DNA from: Sinorhizobium chiapasense
GTDB taxonomy: Bacteria; Pseudomonadota; Alphaproteobacteria; Rhizobiales; Rhizobiaceae
Assembly: GCF_036488675.1 (NCBI RefSeq)
Contig: NZ_CP133152.1
Location: 1,116,001 to 1,180,000, forward strand
DNA length: 64,000 nucleotides
Direction: 5' to 3'
The translations under genes and the position numbers were made by a program. Shown piece after piece: positions 20,075 to 29,276 of this stretch; position 1 is the stretch's first letter; each line of letters begins with the position of its first letter. The notes under the pieces were generated by a model. That model ran no database searches, was not told the origin of the DNA, and saw only the letters and a list, made by a program, of their open reading frames with translations.

Positions 20075-21462
20075 GCGCGCGCAACCCGCACTCCCCAAAT
20101 GTCGTCTCCGACGGCGACCTCATGGGAAGACGCCCGCTGCCACCCGTCATTGCGGAGTTTCAGTCCGACGCGGTGGAACTGGAGGAACGCGCGCCGCCGA
20201 AGATCGCTCGGCTGACGCTCTACGGCGTTGCGGCCCTTATTGCCGCCGCGGTACTGTGGGCCTCGATCTCATTGATCGACGAAGTCGTCGTTGCTCCCGG
20301 CAAGCTGGTGACGACCCGGCCGACCATCATCCTGCAACCGCTGGAGACCTCCATCGTTCGTTCGATCGATGTGACGACCGGAGAGGTGGTTCGCGAGGGC
20401 CAAGCGCTCGTGATGCTTGATGCGACATTCAGCCAGTCGGACTTCGACCAGCAGCGGGTAAAACTCGCGGCATTCGATGCGCAGATAAAGCGCATCGAAG
20501 CGGAACTCGACTACGCCGATTATTCCTTGATCGCGGGCAATTCACCCGAGGAACGGCTGCAACTGCGGCTCTTTGGTCAGCGGCGCGCATTTTATGTCGC
20601 TCAACTTCAGAATTTCGAGCAGCAGATCGCCGGACAGCGCGCCGCAATCGAGGCCGGCAAGAACCAGGAGATTATCCTGCTCGACCGGCGCGAGAGCCTC
20701 ACGCGGATCGAGAACGCACGCGAGACGCTCTACAAAAAGGAGAAAGGTTCGCTCATCAATTTCCTCAGCTCGCGCGATGCGCGTCTCGACGTCGATGCCA
20801 ATCTGTCGCAGCTGCGCGGCAAGTCAGCCGAAGGCGAACATGCCCTGGCAAGGCTCAGAGCCGATCGGCAGGCGTTCATCGAGGACTTCCGTCGCACATC
20901 GACGGAGCAGCTCGTAGAGTTGCGCGGCCAGCGCGATACGGCGAGCACGGAATTGAACAAGATGGAGTTGCGCCGGGAAATGGTGGCCTTGACGGCGCCC
21001 GCCGACGCGGTCGTTCTCGATCTTGCGCAACGCTCGGTCGGCTCCGTCGTGCGCGAGGCGGAACCGATCGTCACGCTCGTGCCGCTCAACGTGCCCCTGG
21101 AAGCCGAGGTCGAGATCAATTCCCGCGATATCGGTCGTGTGACGGTCAACGAGGAGGTCCGCATCAAATTCGATGCCTATCCATTCCAGAAATACGGCAC
21201 CGCATCCGGTTCGATCCGCACCATCAGCCGCGACGCCTTCACCCCGAACCAGCAGGAGGCGGCAACGGGCCAGGCAGCCGCGCCCTTCTTCAAAGCGCGC
21301 GTTTCGCTTGGCGACAGCGAGCTCCGTGCACCGCCTGGGACCGTGCGCCTTCTGCCCGGCATGACGGTGTCTGCTGAGGTCAAGGTCGGGCGACGAACCG
21401 TTATTTCCTACTTCCTCTATCCGCTGCTGCGAGGGCTCGACGACGCGATCCGCGAGCCTTGA
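20071..21462 (+). CDS. HlyD-family type I secretion periplasmic adaptor
   Basis: 463 residues. A cytoplasmic N-terminus leads to one membrane helix at ~50-72 (LYGVAALIAAAVLWASISLI), then the lipoyl-like half VVAPGKLVTTRPTIILQPLE. A long coiled-coil hairpin spans ~115-300, and the second lipoyl half and beta barrel contain LTAPADAVVLDLAQRSVGSVV and MTVSAEVKVGRRTVISYFLYPL. It couples the inner-membrane ABC exporter to a TolC channel. The ATG overlaps the ABC stop (ATGA), showing translational coupling. No TolC-type gene is present in the window, so the outer-membrane part must come from elsewhere. Confidence 0.92.
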   Translation: MSARNPHSPNVVSDGDLMGRRPLPPVIAEFQSDAVELEERAPPKIARLTLYGVAALIAAAVLWASISLIDEVVVAPGKLVTTRPTIILQPLETSIVRSIDVTTGEVVREGQALVMLDATFSQSDFDQQRVKLAAFDAQIKRIEAELDYADYSLIAGNSPEERLQLRLFGQRRAFYVAQLQNFEQQIAGQRAAIEAGKNQEIILLDRRESLTRIENARETLYKKEKGSLINFLSSRDARLDVDANLSQLRGKSAEGEHALARLRADRQAFIEDFRRTSTEQLVELRGQRDTASTELNKMELRREMVALTAPADAVVLDLAQRSVGSVVREAEPIVTLVPLNVPLEAEVEINSRDIGRVTVNEEVRIKFDAYPFQKYGTASGSIRTISRDAFTPNQQEAATGQAAAPFFKARVSLGDSELRAPPGTVRLLPGMTVSAEVKVGRRTVISYFLYPLLRGLDDAIREP

Positions 21463-21602
21463 CCACGGCTTGTGTCGACAAAGAACCGCTTCGCGACACC
21501 GAAGAAGCGTGCGCGATGCAAGAATGGCGGCCATGGCGGATCGCCCGCGCTGAGACCCTGCAAATGGGGAAGCGCGTATCTCGCACGATTGTATGAGCCG
21601 CA

Positions 21603-21830
21603 CCAGTCGTTCACCGGTTCGAAGCATCAGCACGATTTAGGGAGCGAAAACTGAGAGAGCTGTCGGAGCTCTGCGCGAAGTTTCCGACATGCATCGTCTT
21701 AGCGGAGAGCCGCGCGTCGCTGCCCGAGGAATTGGTCGTCACTGCCGACGCCCTCATCGAGGTCCCAAAGCCGGAAGCTCGACATCTCCAGACCGCGCGA
21801 AAGCTGCTCGGCAGAAAGCCGCTGCCCTGA
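21603..21830 (+). pseudogene. orphan C-terminal reading frame, possible gene remnant
   Basis: A frame without a start near the beginning reads ELSELCAKFPTCIVLAESRA, then LPEELVVTADALIEVPKPEA, and ends at TGA 21828. Its composition and lack of Arg/Ser runs look like real protein, unlike the other frames here. It may be the 3' end of a gene (an AAA-type ATPase is one guess) lost by deletion. The remaining bases between HlyD and the inositol monophosphatase show nothing else. Confidence 0.3.
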
Positions 21831-21835
21831 GGTGG

Positions 21836-22633
21836 TCAGTGACTGTGGATCGCCACCAAGTCAGCATAGGCCGTTGGATTGCTCGCTAGCACTGGGTGGC
21901 CCTTAAACAAGGCTTCGCGCTCTGTCGGAAAGGACAGATAGTCGCCACCGGCCTCCTTGACGAGGCAGTAACCAGCCATGCAGTCCCAAGCGTGCATGTG
22001 CGGCTCGTAATAGCCGACGAGACGGCCGGCGGCGACATAGGCCAGCATCAGCGCACCGGAGCCATTGCGAATGAAGTTGCCGCCAATGCCGAGCAGAGCG
22101 GCGATGATCTGACCCACCCGCTCCGGCTCGACATAGGTGTTGCAGCCGATGCCGGTCATACCGTTCTGGATCGTGCGAGACGGATCGAGGTTCAACTTTA
22201 TCCCATTGAGGCTGGCACCCTTGCCAGCGGCCGAGGCATAGAGTTCTCCATCACAGGGCACATGGATCACGCCGACCACCGGCAGGCCGCCATGCAGCAC
22301 GGCGATCGACACGCACCACGTCGACATGCCATTGATGAACGGCGCGGTACCGTCGATCGGGTCCACAACCCAAGTATAGCCCGAGGCGTCCTCCACGTAG
22401 CCAAATTCCTCGCCCAGGAACCCGTCGTCTGGAAGTTCGGCGGCGACGCGCTCCCGAATCAGCACCTCGACATTACGGTCGGCGATCGAGACAACATCCT
22501 GTAGGTCGCGCTTGGTCTCGATCACCAGGGTGTCGCGCTTGTTGAAGTAGTCGAGCGCGAGCGCCCCCGCCTCCTCGGCAACTGATTTCGCTAGGGCAAA
22601 ACGCCGATCGAGACCCTCTTCATGCATGCTCAT
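21836..22633 (-). CDS. inositol monophosphatase family protein
   Basis: 265 residues, normal for the IMPase/FIG superfamily. The metal-binding signatures are GEEFGY (about residue 71) and WVVDPIDGTAPFINGMSTW (about 90-108), and MHAWDCMAGYCLVKEAGGD is the C-terminal metal and substrate motif. It hydrolyses a phosphate monoester such as inositol-1-P, histidinol-P or a nucleotide with Mg2+. The start is supported by AAGGAAA about 8 bases upstream. The sulfatase remnant lies upstream on the same strand, so the two may once have formed an operon. Exact substrate unknown. Confidence 0.88.
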   Translation of the reverse strand: MSMHEEGLDRRFALAKSVAEEAGALALDYFNKRDTLVIETKRDLQDVVSIADRNVEVLIRERVAAELPDDGFLGEEFGYVEDASGYTWVVDPIDGTAPFINGMSTWCVSIAVLHGGLPVVGVIHVPCDGELYASAAGKGASLNGIKLNLDPSRTIQNGMTGIGCNTYVEPERVGQIIAALLGIGGNFIRNGSGALMLAYVAAGRLVGYYEPHMHAWDCMAGYCLVKEAGGDYLSFPTEREALFKGHPVLASNPTAYADLVAIHSH

Positions 22634-22701
22634 GGTTTTTCCTTTTCATAATGAGAGAAGATACGTCGCGATCGGCGCACACTGTCGGAAAGGCAACTCA
22701 C

Positions 22702-23484
22702 TTAGCTTTCAATAGCAATACGGGTGTAAGCTTCCGGCGGAGCATCGTTGGCGCGCATGAGATCCTGCAGGAGGCGCGTCATTGCGTGCTCGATATCCGG
22801 CAAGATAAGGGGTGTATTCTGCCCTGGATCGTCAGCGAGATCATAGAGCCGGGTTTCACTCTCAAGGAGCGCGCCGGGACCGTAGTTGTCGAACATTGGC
22901 GACCGGTCGATCACCGGTATCTTGAGAACCGGCGCGCCCTTGGTGAAGGGCATCGGATGCGCAAGCGAGGCTCCGGCGAGTTCCTCAGGCGTGAACGGCT
23001 CCCAGATATGCGTTGGCATCAGTGTATATTGGTAAAGCTCCTGCGACCTAGGGTCGGGCGGGAAGCGGTGATAGGTATAGCGTCCGTCCGTCACATTGAT
23101 CGCACCGCCGAAATAGCCGAACAGAGCACCATGCCGCAGCTTGCGATCGGCGTCGAGCAGCGGCAGGAGCGAATGCCCCTGCATCTCGGGAGCGGCCGGC
23201 ACGTCGAACAGATCGAGGAACGTCGGCGCGAGATCGATGGTCTGGGTCAGGGCCGACCGCCGGACGCCGGCGCCTGCCGGCCGGCGCGGATCGTGCACGA
23301 AGAGCGGAACGTGCACGATCTCCTCGTACATGTTCATGCGGTTCTTCGCCCAGAAATCGTGCTCGCCGAGAAGAAAGCCGTGATCGGTGGTGACGACGAG
23401 CGCGGTGTCGCGCCAAAGGTCGTGCGCATCGAAATAATCAAGAAGCTGGCCGATGAGGAAATCGCAAAGCGCGACGACGGCGTA
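22702..23484 (-). pseudogene. sulfatase, 5'-truncated remnant
   Basis: About 260 residues match the C-terminal half of type I sulfatases: DTALVVTTDHGFLLGEHD (the metal-binding His region), VPLFVHDPR, TIDLAPTFLDLFDVP, GHSLLPLL, ending ETRLYDLADDPGQNTPLI. The N-terminal half with the formylglycine motif C-x-P-S-R is missing. Homology stops at about 23484, where the sequence turns into unrelated residues, so a deletion or rearrangement removed the front of the gene. It cannot be catalytically active. No other part of the gene was found in the window. Confidence 0.82.
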
Positions 23485-24165
23485 TGGGGTACAAAATCTT
23501 CCGTTGCGATGTGACCGGGAGCTAAGATGACGCGGGGACAACCGGGCCGCAGAATTTGCGTACAAATGTCTGCAATTGCGCTATTAAGCCCGTCGGCGGA
23601 ACGACGCCGAATGGCTGTTTCCCACCCACCTGTGCCGCTGACGGCGACACCTGGAAGGACCGGATTGGCGTCCGAGCCGCCCTTCGCCGCAGGTGACCTG
23701 GGTGACTGTCTTGCGCCCCATTTCGGACTTACACGGTCTTGGATGCACGCCTGAAAGCGGACGCTATGGTTTTAGATTTCCAAGGTCAGCAAGGCGGACT
23801 TTCAAGACGTTCGGATTGGCGGCTGGTAGGGACGAGTTCGACCCGACTGCGACGTAATCTGAACCGGAAGGATCGACCCGTTGCTGCCATTCCCTATAAC
23901 GCTGGGAATTTCCGGTGCGGGCCGTTCTGCGGCGATGGGAACGGGAATTTGAAAAGATCGACACTCTGCGGACTTTCGTTCGGCCGCCCGAGCGGGATGC
24001 CAGCAATTGCGTCTGCAGGCTCAGACGCGCATGGCTGTGCGGTCACCTCGTCACAACTGATCAGATGGAGTATCCTAGCCAGTCTGGCAGGCATACCGGC
24101 CATGGGATTGGATGTGGGGCGCACCCCGTGGTGGAGGACGGTAGCACTCGACGCAAACTGATTGC
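23485..24165. other. gene-free stretch with a recurring short sequence
   Basis: No gene is supported. The stretch contains at 23843-23879 a sequence that recurs, slightly changed, at 36216-36250 (see repeats). It joins the truncated sulfatase to the GAF/cyclase remnant, so at least one rearrangement junction probably lies here. Confidence 0.45.
23843..23879 (+). repeat. dispersed ~36-bp sequence, copy 1
   Basis: This copy shares GAACCGGAA-x-GATCGACCC and the preceding CACTGCGACG-like segment with 36216-36250, in the same orientation. Two small differences and one 2-base length change separate the copies. Both are in gene-free DNA. The nature of the repeat is unknown. Confidence 0.45.
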
Positions 24166-25757
24166 ATGGGGGATACTGCAGTGGAGGGGCGCGAGGCGGA
24201 TGATTCAAGCGTCAGTCTCAGACAACAGGTCGAACTGCTGAAGCGCGAGCTTGCCGAGGCGATTGAACGGCAGGCGGCGACGAGCGAAATCCTGCGTGTG
24301 ATCTCAACCTCACCCGACGACGTGCAACCGGTGTTCGACGCAATAGCGGAGAGCGCAGCAAGGCTCTGCGCGGCAGAATTCTGTTTCGTATTTTGGTTCG
24401 ACGGAGCGTTGCTGCATCCGGCTGCTTATCACGGCATTTCGCGCGAGGGCATCGAAGCCGTACGTGCCAAGTTTCCGCAGCAACCAAATAGAGGCAATGT
24501 CACGGGCCGAGCCTTTATCGGCGGCGTCGTCGAACAGATCCCCGACGTCTTTACCGACCCCGATTATCAGATGCTCCCGCTCGCCAAAATCGTGGCATAC
24601 CGCAGCGCCATTGGCGTGCCGCTCTTGTGGAAGGGACGTCCGATCGGATCGATCGCCGTCACTCGGCGCGAGGTCGGCTTCTTTCCAGAGCGGCAGGTCG
24701 AGCTCCTACGAACATTCGCCGATCAGGCGGTGATAGCCATCGAGAATGTCCGGCTGTTCGACGAAGCGAAAGCGCACAACCGAGACCTCACCGAGGCGCT
24801 CGAACAGCAGACGGCGACGAGCGAAATACTTCGCGTCATCTCGACCTCACCGACCGATGCGCAGCCCGTGTTCGACACGATCGCGCAGCGTGCCGCCCGG
24901 CTTTGCGGCGCGCAATTCTGCCACGTGTTTCGCTATGATGGCGAACTGTTGCATTTCGTGGCGCATCACCGGCTGGAACCCGAGGGCGCGATGCTTCCAT
25001 CCCCACCCGGTCGAGGCAGTGCGGCCGGGCGTTCAATCCTCAGCCGATCGGTGGAACAGATAGAGGACCGGCTCGTCGATCCAGAATACGAGGCCCACCC
25101 CGCCCTTAGCGCACAATCCTCGAACTACCGGAGCCTGGTGGCCGTACCTATCTTGCGCGGCGGTGCGACGCACTCCACATACTGTTCGGCGCACCGGTCG
25201 ATCAGCCGGACCATGCCAGTCGCGCGATCGCCTGTTCATTCGCACTTGACGCCTTCGCTCGGTCTTTCCGTGAACACTGGTGCGGGAACGGAATAGCCCT
25301 TGGCCATACCCGGATTGGTGCGCATGCCGGCACGGCTGTGGTCGGCAACTTCGGCGGAGGAAAGTTCTTCGACTACAGCGCCTACGGCGACACCATCAAC
25401 GTTGCCGCGCGCCTGGAAGCGGCCAACAAGTCGCTTGGCACACGCATTTGCGTCAGTGGCAGCCTCGCAGCAAACATGCAGGGATTCTGCGGTCGCCCTG
25501 TTGGCGACCTCCTGCTCAGAGGCAGGGCGGAGCCGATCCGCGCTTTCGAGCCGCTTGAGGCCGAAAGCTATGCCAGCGGCGCAACGCAGGCGTACATGGC
25601 GGCCTTCAAAGAGCTGGAGGCCGGCGATCCTCGTGCCGTGGCTTCATTCGCTGCGCTGGTTGGTCGCAATCCCGAGGACCCGCTCGCTGGCTTTCACCTG
25701 AAGCGACTGATGAACGGCGAATTCAGCACAACCATCAACCTCAGGAATTTCCACTGA
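24166..25757 (+). pseudogene. GAF-GAF / class III adenylate cyclase remnant with frame change
   Basis: From ATG 24166 one frame encodes two GAF domains, each introduced by the repeated linker TSEILRVISTSP, the second ending at VAVPILRGG near 25163. The reading frame then changes. From 25167 another frame reads DALHILFGAPVDQPDHA, GHTRIGAHAGTAVVGNFGGG and FFDYSAYGDTINVAARLEA, the C-terminal half of a class III nucleotide cyclase, to the stop at 25757. The end of GAF 2 and the beginning of the cyclase domain, including the first metal-binding Asp, are missing. This is therefore a deletion fusion of what were probably one or two signalling genes. Neither part should be active as a cyclase. Confidence 0.75.
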
Positions 25758-26179
25758 TCGTCTAGCCCTTCGGATCCGGTCGGGAGCGGTTGGAAGGACC
25801 AGACCCTCCTGCTCCACGCCGAGCATCTGCTGCTGGACGGACGAAGCTCCCTCGGTGCTACGAAGGTGATGACGCTGAAAGGGCCCTGAGCGAAAGGCGA
25901 GACGGGGGACCACGCTTCGACCGACGCCGTTCGAGCGCATCCGATACCTTTCCCCATGTGGGACGGACGCAGTTGGATCGATGCCTCCAAGCAGCAGTCC
26001 GCCATCGTCCTGCCCCGGAACCTGGATGCGCGCAATGCCAATGTCCGCAAGTGGCGCGGAAGCTGCGCTACGGCATCTGCGCATTGGACTTCGGCTTTCC
26101 ACCCCTTGCAGCCGTTCCTTCGGAGAAGTTGAAGGGGAGACCTGACCCGAAACCGACTTTTGCGAAGGCAGCCCTCCAA
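25758..26179. other. gene-free stretch
   Basis: No gene, RNA or clear repeat was recognised between the two cyclase loci. Short open frames on both strands are Arg/Ser/Pro-rich without motifs. Confidence 0.5.
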
Positions 26180-27994
26180 CTACTTCTCGGGTAAGCCAGC
26201 CTGCCGCAGACCTTCCAGAGCCTGCCTGAAAAACCGCGGCACCTGGCTCGTCGGAGCGACACTCTTGAACTGTTCGATCGATGCGTTGGGTTGACCGGCT
26301 AATAGCTCTCGTACCGCTCGCCGGGCGGTCTTCGAATCGCCGGCGATCGCAGACGAATAGGCAAGGATTCGGTAGGCCCACGTGACCCTTGGGTTCTGGT
26401 CGATGACTTCGCGCGCCAGACGTGCCGCTCCGGCCCAGTCACCGCCCATTGCCAACGCCTGCGCAATGCCAAGCCTGCTGTTGAATGCCAGTGGATCAAA
26501 GGGACTGAGCGTGAGGGCCCGCTCAAATCGTTCCCTCGCGCGAACGGGTTCATCGCGGTAGTTCGCAACCCACCCGTATCGCGCCCAAGCCCACGCGTTG
26601 TTCGGATCGAGTGCCAGCGCCCTTTCGATATAGGCCGCCGCCCGGACCTGGTCGAAAAGTAGGCTCAGTGCAGCTCCGGCGGCGGTCAGAGCAGTCGGAT
26701 CATCATCGATCGAAGCTGACGCGGCTTTGACAGCTTTCAGCGCGCACGCCCGGTCATGCTCAACATCGGACGACCAGATGTACACGACCTCCTGGGCATG
26801 ACACCAAGCCAACAGCGCATGCGCACGCCCATACCCTTCATCGAGGGCGATCGCCTGCCGGAGAATCGAGATAGCCTCCTTGTTGTCCTTGGCATTGTGG
26901 CCCCAAAGCTTGGGGTATGCGCGAAGCACCTGGTCATAGGCCCGGAGACTGCTTGGCGGCTTGCGCGTCGACAACTCTATCTCGGCACTGCGAATGGCTG
27001 GATGGATAGCGCCGGCGACGTGGGCCGCGATACGATCCTGGAACTCGAAGATGTCCTTGGTCGCGCCCTCGTAGCGGTCGGACCAGAGCTGGGACCGCGT
27101 CTCGGCGTCGACCAGTTGGACCGAAATGCGCAGCCGATCCCCGCCGCGCCGCACGGTACCCTCGACGACGTAGGTCACGCCGAGTTCTCTGCCGACGTCG
27201 CGAACGTCGACGAAACGGCCCTTGTAGGTGAACGCGGATTGGCGGGCGATCACGAAGAACTCGCGTACGCGCGACAAGGTGGAGGTGATCTCCTCCACCA
27301 CCCCGTCCACGAAATACTCGTCGCCGCTGCCGCTCAGGTTGTCGAACGGCATGATGACGACCGACGGCTGATCTTTGTCGCGGCGGGCAGCCGAAATGGC
27401 CGCTGGCATGGCTTTTCCCGAAGCCGGCGCTGCAGGCATCGCCGCAATGGTCGCGGCGCTCATGGCAAAAACGCCGATCGGCCGGTCGATGTTCTTCACT
27501 CTCTGCTCTCCGAGATCGGTGAGTGAAAGTTGCAGCTTGTCCTGGATGTGGTCTCGCACCGTGCGGGCGAGACAAATGCCGCCCGGCTCCGAGAGCGCCT
27601 CCAGACGGGCCGCGACATTGACGCCGTCGCCATAGAGGTCGCCGGCTTCGACGATCATGTCACCCAAGTTGACGCCTATGCGGAACTCGATCCGCTTCTC
27701 CGGCGCTACTTCGGCATTACGTGCGACCATGCCCCCCTGGATATCGAGGGCGCAACGCACCGCCTCGACAATACTGGGAAATTCGACCAGCATCCCGTCA
27801 CCTGTGAGTTTCACGATCCGGCCGCGGTGCTCGGCGACGGTGCGGTCGATCAACTCGCGCCGATGCGCCTGGAGGCGCGCGAGCGTGCCCTCCTCGTCAG
27901 CACCCATGAGGCGGGAATAGCCAGCGACATCAGCCACAAGAATTGCAGCCAATCTACGCTCGACCATTTGCCGGTCGCTGGCACCCGTTGGCAT
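26180..27994 (-). CDS. class III adenylate/guanylate cyclase with TPR repeats
   Basis: About 604 residues. The N-terminal cyclase domain (about 10-185) begins VERRLAAILVADVAGYSRLM, with metal-binding Asp in VADVAGYS and a second acidic site in KLTGDGMLVEF, then FRIGVNLGDMIVE and GDGVNVAARLEALSEPGG. The middle part (~220-370) is the FlgO/TolB-like module VVIMPFDNLSGSGDEYFVDG, followed by VVEGTVRRGGDRLRI and QLWSDRYEG. The C-terminus (~390-600) has TPR units such as ALALDPNNAWAWARYGWV. Such proteins make cAMP (or cGMP) in the cytoplasm in response to unknown cues; rhizobia carry many. ATG 27994 is chosen; an internal ATG at 27967 is possible. Confidence 0.87.
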   Translation of the reverse strand: MPTGASDRQMVERRLAAILVADVAGYSRLMGADEEGTLARLQAHRRELIDRTVAEHRGRIVKLTGDGMLVEFPSIVEAVRCALDIQGGMVARNAEVAPEKRIEFRIGVNLGDMIVEAGDLYGDGVNVAARLEALSEPGGICLARTVRDHIQDKLQLSLTDLGEQRVKNIDRPIGVFAMSAATIAAMPAAPASGKAMPAAISAARRDKDQPSVVIMPFDNLSGSGDEYFVDGVVEEITSTLSRVREFFVIARQSAFTYKGRFVDVRDVGRELGVTYVVEGTVRRGGDRLRISVQLVDAETRSQLWSDRYEGATKDIFEFQDRIAAHVAGAIHPAIRSAEIELSTRKPPSSLRAYDQVLRAYPKLWGHNAKDNKEAISILRQAIALDEGYGRAHALLAWCHAQEVVYIWSSDVEHDRACALKAVKAASASIDDDPTALTAAGAALSLLFDQVRAAAYIERALALDPNNAWAWARYGWVANYRDEPVRARERFERALTLSPFDPLAFNSRLGIAQALAMGGDWAGAARLAREVIDQNPRVTWAYRILAYSSAIAGDSKTARRAVRELLAGQPNASIEQFKSVAPTSQVPRFFRQALEGLRQAGLPEK

Positions 27995-28213
27995 CACTCC
28001 GGCCCCTCGATAGCGCGCAGCGAAACCCTAACACATCCTGTCACGCTCCGCATGTCTGCTGAGTGATCGCCCGGATGGAGTAAGGAGCATTTCATCAAGG
28101 GGTACCTGCAGGCGGGACTTCGATAACCTCGCGCCTCGGCGACCACCAGAGCCGAGATCCTGCTACCAGACTTCGGGCCGCCTTACCTGCGTTCGCTCAG
28201 ATAACTGAACTTT

Positions 28214-28231
28214 TGTCCTTTTATTTGGACA
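28214..28231. promoter_or_regulatory. TGTCC-N8-GGACA inverted repeat upstream of nucleotidyltransferase gene
   Basis: TGTCC at 28214-28218 and GGACA at 28227-28231 form a dyad centred about 57 bases before the ATG at 28280, and another GTCC lies at 28235-28238. The downstream protein has an N-terminal helix-turn-helix, so an autoregulatory operator is plausible. The surrounding 282-base gap holds nothing else recognised. Confidence 0.35.
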
Positions 28232-28279
28232 TACGTCCTGATATGTGATGCTGAAATTTGCTCTCAAGGTGATCTCCCA

Positions 28280-28960
28280 ATGGCGCGCCCGACCCCAGAT
28301 AGTTCGCTCCGACACCCCCTGAACTCGGTCTTGGGGGCGGAGTCGAATGTACGTCTCCTGCGGGAACTCTGCCTGCATGGAGGATACATTTCAGCCCCGC
28401 AACTTACCGGGAGGACCGGACTGGTCAGGAACAGCACCTGGAATGCGCTGAAGAGCCTGCGGCAGTATGGTCTCGTAGTCGAGGAAGGCACGGACAGGTC
28501 GCGCTTGTTCCGAATCAACTGGGAGCATCCTCTGGCTGATCTGATCGGCCAGCTCTTCAGGGCGGAAAGCGAAAGGCTTCACAACATCTTCGAAGAGATA
28601 AAGGCCGGCGGCAAAAAGCTGAACGATCGTATTGCCAGCATGTGGCTGTACGGAAGCGTCGCCCGTCGAGAAGACCGCGCCGACAGCGACGTCGATATCG
28701 GTTTGATCGCAAGACCGGACGATCTGGCGGAGGTCGTGGAGGCAGTTCGAGAACTCCTCCGGGAGGCGGGGGAGCGTCTTTTCTTCCTGCCGAATGTTGT
28801 CGGGCTCGACTTTGACGATGTCGAGAGAATGGCTCGCGATGACGATCCATGGTGGAAAAGTTGCATTGGAGATGCGGTTGTTCTGTCAGGGAAGCGTCCG
28901 GAAGATGTGGCGAAGGAGCTATTGAGAAGGAGCGGCGATGGTCAGAAAAGGGCCGAGTAA
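28280..28960 (+). CDS. HTH-fused MNT-type nucleotidyltransferase (toxin-antitoxin-like)
   Basis: 226 residues. Residues ~15-85 form a winged helix (VRLLRELCLHGGYISAPQLT, NALKSLRQYGLVVEEG). The nucleotidyltransferase core has GSVARRE at 125-131 and SDVDIGL at ~136-142, the GSx10DxD signature. In MNT-HEPN systems the nucleotidyltransferase neutralises the HEPN toxin by AMPylation; here the added HTH could make it a regulator. The next gene overlaps its 3' end by 23 bases and looks like a HEPN-like partner cut short. Function as antitoxin is inferred from family and context. Confidence 0.83.
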   Translation: MARPTPDSSLRHPLNSVLGAESNVRLLRELCLHGGYISAPQLTGRTGLVRNSTWNALKSLRQYGLVVEEGTDRSRLFRINWEHPLADLIGQLFRAESERLHNIFEEIKAGGKKLNDRIASMWLYGSVARREDRADSDVDIGLIARPDDLAEVVEAVRELLREAGERLFFLPNVVGLDFDDVERMARDDDPWWKSCIGDAVVLSGKRPEDVAKELLRRSGDGQKRAE

Positions 28961-29276
28961 GAAGCGCGACGAAACGTTCGTCAGGGGGAGGCTCGTCATA
29001 GCCAGAGGCTTTTTGAAGGATGCGAGAAACAGTAACGCCGTGGCGGATCCTGGCGACATAGGCAATCCGTCCATGTCGACGATCATCAATTGCGCCATCC
29101 CATTCACCGACGTCATCACCGCCAAGTACATCGGCGAGACTAACAAGGATGATCACCAGGCAGTGGTGAAGCTGCTCCGGCGTAAAGGTGCGCGTAGGCC
29201 ATCGCCGCCGCGGCGTAGGCGCGTCCATAGGCGGGGTCGAGCGCAGTCGCCTGCTCGTAATAAGGCACGGCCTTGA
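28938..29276 (+). pseudogene. HEPN-like partner of the nucleotidyltransferase, 3'-truncated
   Basis: The frame starts at ATG 28938 inside the end of the nucleotidyltransferase gene. Residues ~20-80 (VIARGFLKDARNSNAVAD, ending DDHQAVVKLLRR) have the helical pattern of small HEPN-like proteins paired with MNT genes. After about 29182 the sequence becomes the antisense side of a cyclase remnant and the frame turns Arg/Pro-rich until its stop. The C-terminal third of the protein has therefore been replaced by foreign sequence. Activity is doubtful. Confidence 0.5.
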
